Source: Planctomycetota bacterium (GTDB taxonomy: Bacteria; Planctomycetota; DG-23; SLPQ01). From it: a stretch of DNA of 6,404 bases. How positions within the stretch are numbered: the stretch's first letter is position 1; the number at the start of each line of letters is the position of its first letter. The notes beneath the pieces were generated by a model. The model was not told the DNA's origin and did not search any database. It saw nothing but the letters and a program-made list of their open reading frames with translations. The translations under genes and the position numbers were made by a program. Where the stretch lies: NCBI GenBank assembly GCA_021160625.1, contig JAGHCE010000135.1:1-6404 (forward strand). The letters are read 5' to 3'. This document shows positions 6,162 to 6,404 of this stretch, piece by piece.

Positions 6162-6189
6162 TTGTGCCGCTGGGGGCAAAGATTACAAT
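6162..6189 (+). promoter_or_regulatory. Candidate sigma70-type promoter of the MFS transporter gene
   Basis: TTGTGC (6162-6167, three of six) and TACAAT (6184-6189, five of six) are 16 bases apart. Transcription would start near 6196, giving a leader of about 32 bases to the GTG at 6228. The spacing and -10 equal those of the promoter at 735-762, and both have GCAAA shortly before the -10. The -35 lies inside the N-terminal end of the NO VEIN-like remnant. Confidence 0.4.
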
Positions 6190-6214
6190 GCCGTGTCTCC
6201 GGAAGGGGTCTGGA

Positions 6215-6220
6215 AAGGGG
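6215..6220 (+). promoter_or_regulatory. Ribosome binding site for the GTG start of the transporter gene
   Basis: AAGGGG lies 7 bases before GTG at 6228. It supports this start over the internal ATGs of the first membrane helix, the earliest of which falls about 13 codons later. Confidence 0.55.
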
Positions 6221-6227
6221 ACTGCAA

Positions 6228-6404
6228 GTGCGAAGACTGACGCTCCTTTACATTGCGGTCTTCCTGATGATGTTCGGCCTGACGGGACAGATGGCCGGCG
6301 TGCCGCTTCTGGCCAAAAGGGAATTCGGCGCCTCCGTGTGGCAATTGGCGGTGTTGGGGATTACAGGGGCGCTGGTGTACACGCTTACCTGTCTGGCGAC
6401 CGGC
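6228..6404 (+). CDS. MFS-type transporter, N-terminal 59 codons (3' end outside window)
   Basis: The reading frame opens with GTG at 6228 behind AAGGGG and remains open to the window end. The start is VRRLTLLYIAVFLMMFGLTGQMAGVPLLAKREFGAS in segments: two positive residues, a first membrane helix (about 5-27), a short polar loop (PLLAKREFGAS, about 29-39), then a second helix (about 40-57, VWQLAVLGITGALVYTLTCLATG). A helix, a PLLAKREFGAS-like loop and a second helix is the usual opening of major facilitator superfamily drug/sugar permeases. The substrate cannot be told from this part. GC is about 62%, like the operon and unlike the adjoining remnant. It diverges from the NO VEIN-like remnant. 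Confidence 0.75.
   Translation, partial: MRRLTLLYIAVFLMMFGLTGQMAGVPLLAKREFGASVWQLAVLGITGALVYTLTCLATG

Larger units (their letters stand above)
4628..6172 (-). pseudogene. Decayed NO VEIN-like gene: sacsin/HSP90-type ATPase plus DUF3883 (NOV_C) nuclease-like domain
   Basis: Three consecutive minus-strand frames encode parts of one protein. Part 1 (about 6172-5846) has RYGTDIGRIGP, the N-box ELLQNAEDA (near 6041-6070), an altered G1 box HFGIPFTEADV and the G2 motif GRFGIGFKSVYAF, as in sacsin-like GHKL ATPases. Part 2 (about 5848-5070) continues with TDRPEIHS, NFVWPV, LYEFLNGQ, FLPG, SLGLTEPD, YLATERLK and LLVDDSYACLKGED. Part 3 (about 5100-4628) is the DUF3883/NOV_C domain: PRVFISYVAVHP, NPGYD, WVEVKAMTG, YWLYVVE, RIQDPAGKARTFTFD. 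D77, E91 and K93 (counted from TTG 5119) form a D...ExK arrangement like PD-(D/E)XK nucleases. Breaks: no start codon upstream of ATG 6112, which lies inside the conserved region; a one-base insertion at 5845-5848; a probable deletion near 5755-5770; a frame-changing junction near 5065-5105. Intact relatives, as I recall, exceed 1,000 residues; about 515 codons remain. Lower GC suggests acquisition. A role in defence is inferred, not shown. Confidence 0.82.

Noticed and set aside
4628..6172. CRISPR, IS element or integrase associated with the relic
   Set aside because: No array repeats, no transposase motifs, and no terminal inverted repeats apart from the 11-bp pair at one end only.

Overview
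The window is a piece of a high-GC genome. The housekeeping part is roughly 62-67% GC in the 60-base lines I counted. The organism is Gram-negative by gene content: a WaaP/InaA-type lipopolysaccharide kinase lies next to a WaaG-like GT4 glycosyltransferase. The phylum cannot be fixed from this sequence. A planctomycete-like or deltaproteobacteria-like environmental bacterium would fit the tandem kinase, the divergent UshA-type phosphatase and the DPMSL-type GT4, but this is only an impression.

Layout. Bases 1-515 (minus) hold the N-terminal 171 codons of a membrane-anchored protein of the UshA/5'-nucleotidase metallophosphatase fold, with its metal-binding motifs substituted. Bases 516-790 are a divergent intergenic region with a good sigma70-like promoter at 735-762. 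Bases 791-4469 (plus) are a tight three-gene operon: a two-domain LPS-kinase-like protein, a GT4 glycosyltransferase that overlaps it by 4 bases (ATGA), and plsY, which follows 2 bases later from a TTG start. Bases 4470-4627 are a convergent intergenic region with nested inverted repeats. Bases 4628 to about 6172 (minus) hold a decayed gene of the 'protein NO VEIN' type: a sacsin/HSP90-like ATPase at the N-terminus and a DUF3883 (NOV_C) nuclease-like domain at the C-terminus. It is broken by a one-base frameshift, at least one large deletion and probably a second, and it lacks a start codon. Its GC is about 47-50% in sampled lines. Bases 6228-6404 (plus) begin an MFS-type transporter that runs off the window.

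How the genes work together. The operon links lipopolysaccharide core decoration (sugar addition and phosphorylation of the core or Kdo) with the committed acyl transfer of phospholipid synthesis (PlsY), so it looks like an envelope-biogenesis unit. In the kinase the first domain carries Asn where the catalytic Asp should be, while the second domain is intact, suggesting a pseudokinase-kinase pair in one polypeptide. The NO VEIN-like remnant is the most unusual object: a lower-GC relic lying antisense between two envelope/transport genes. The promoter proposed for the transporter overlaps its N-terminal coding remnant. I see no intact new defence system, only the relic of a candidate one.
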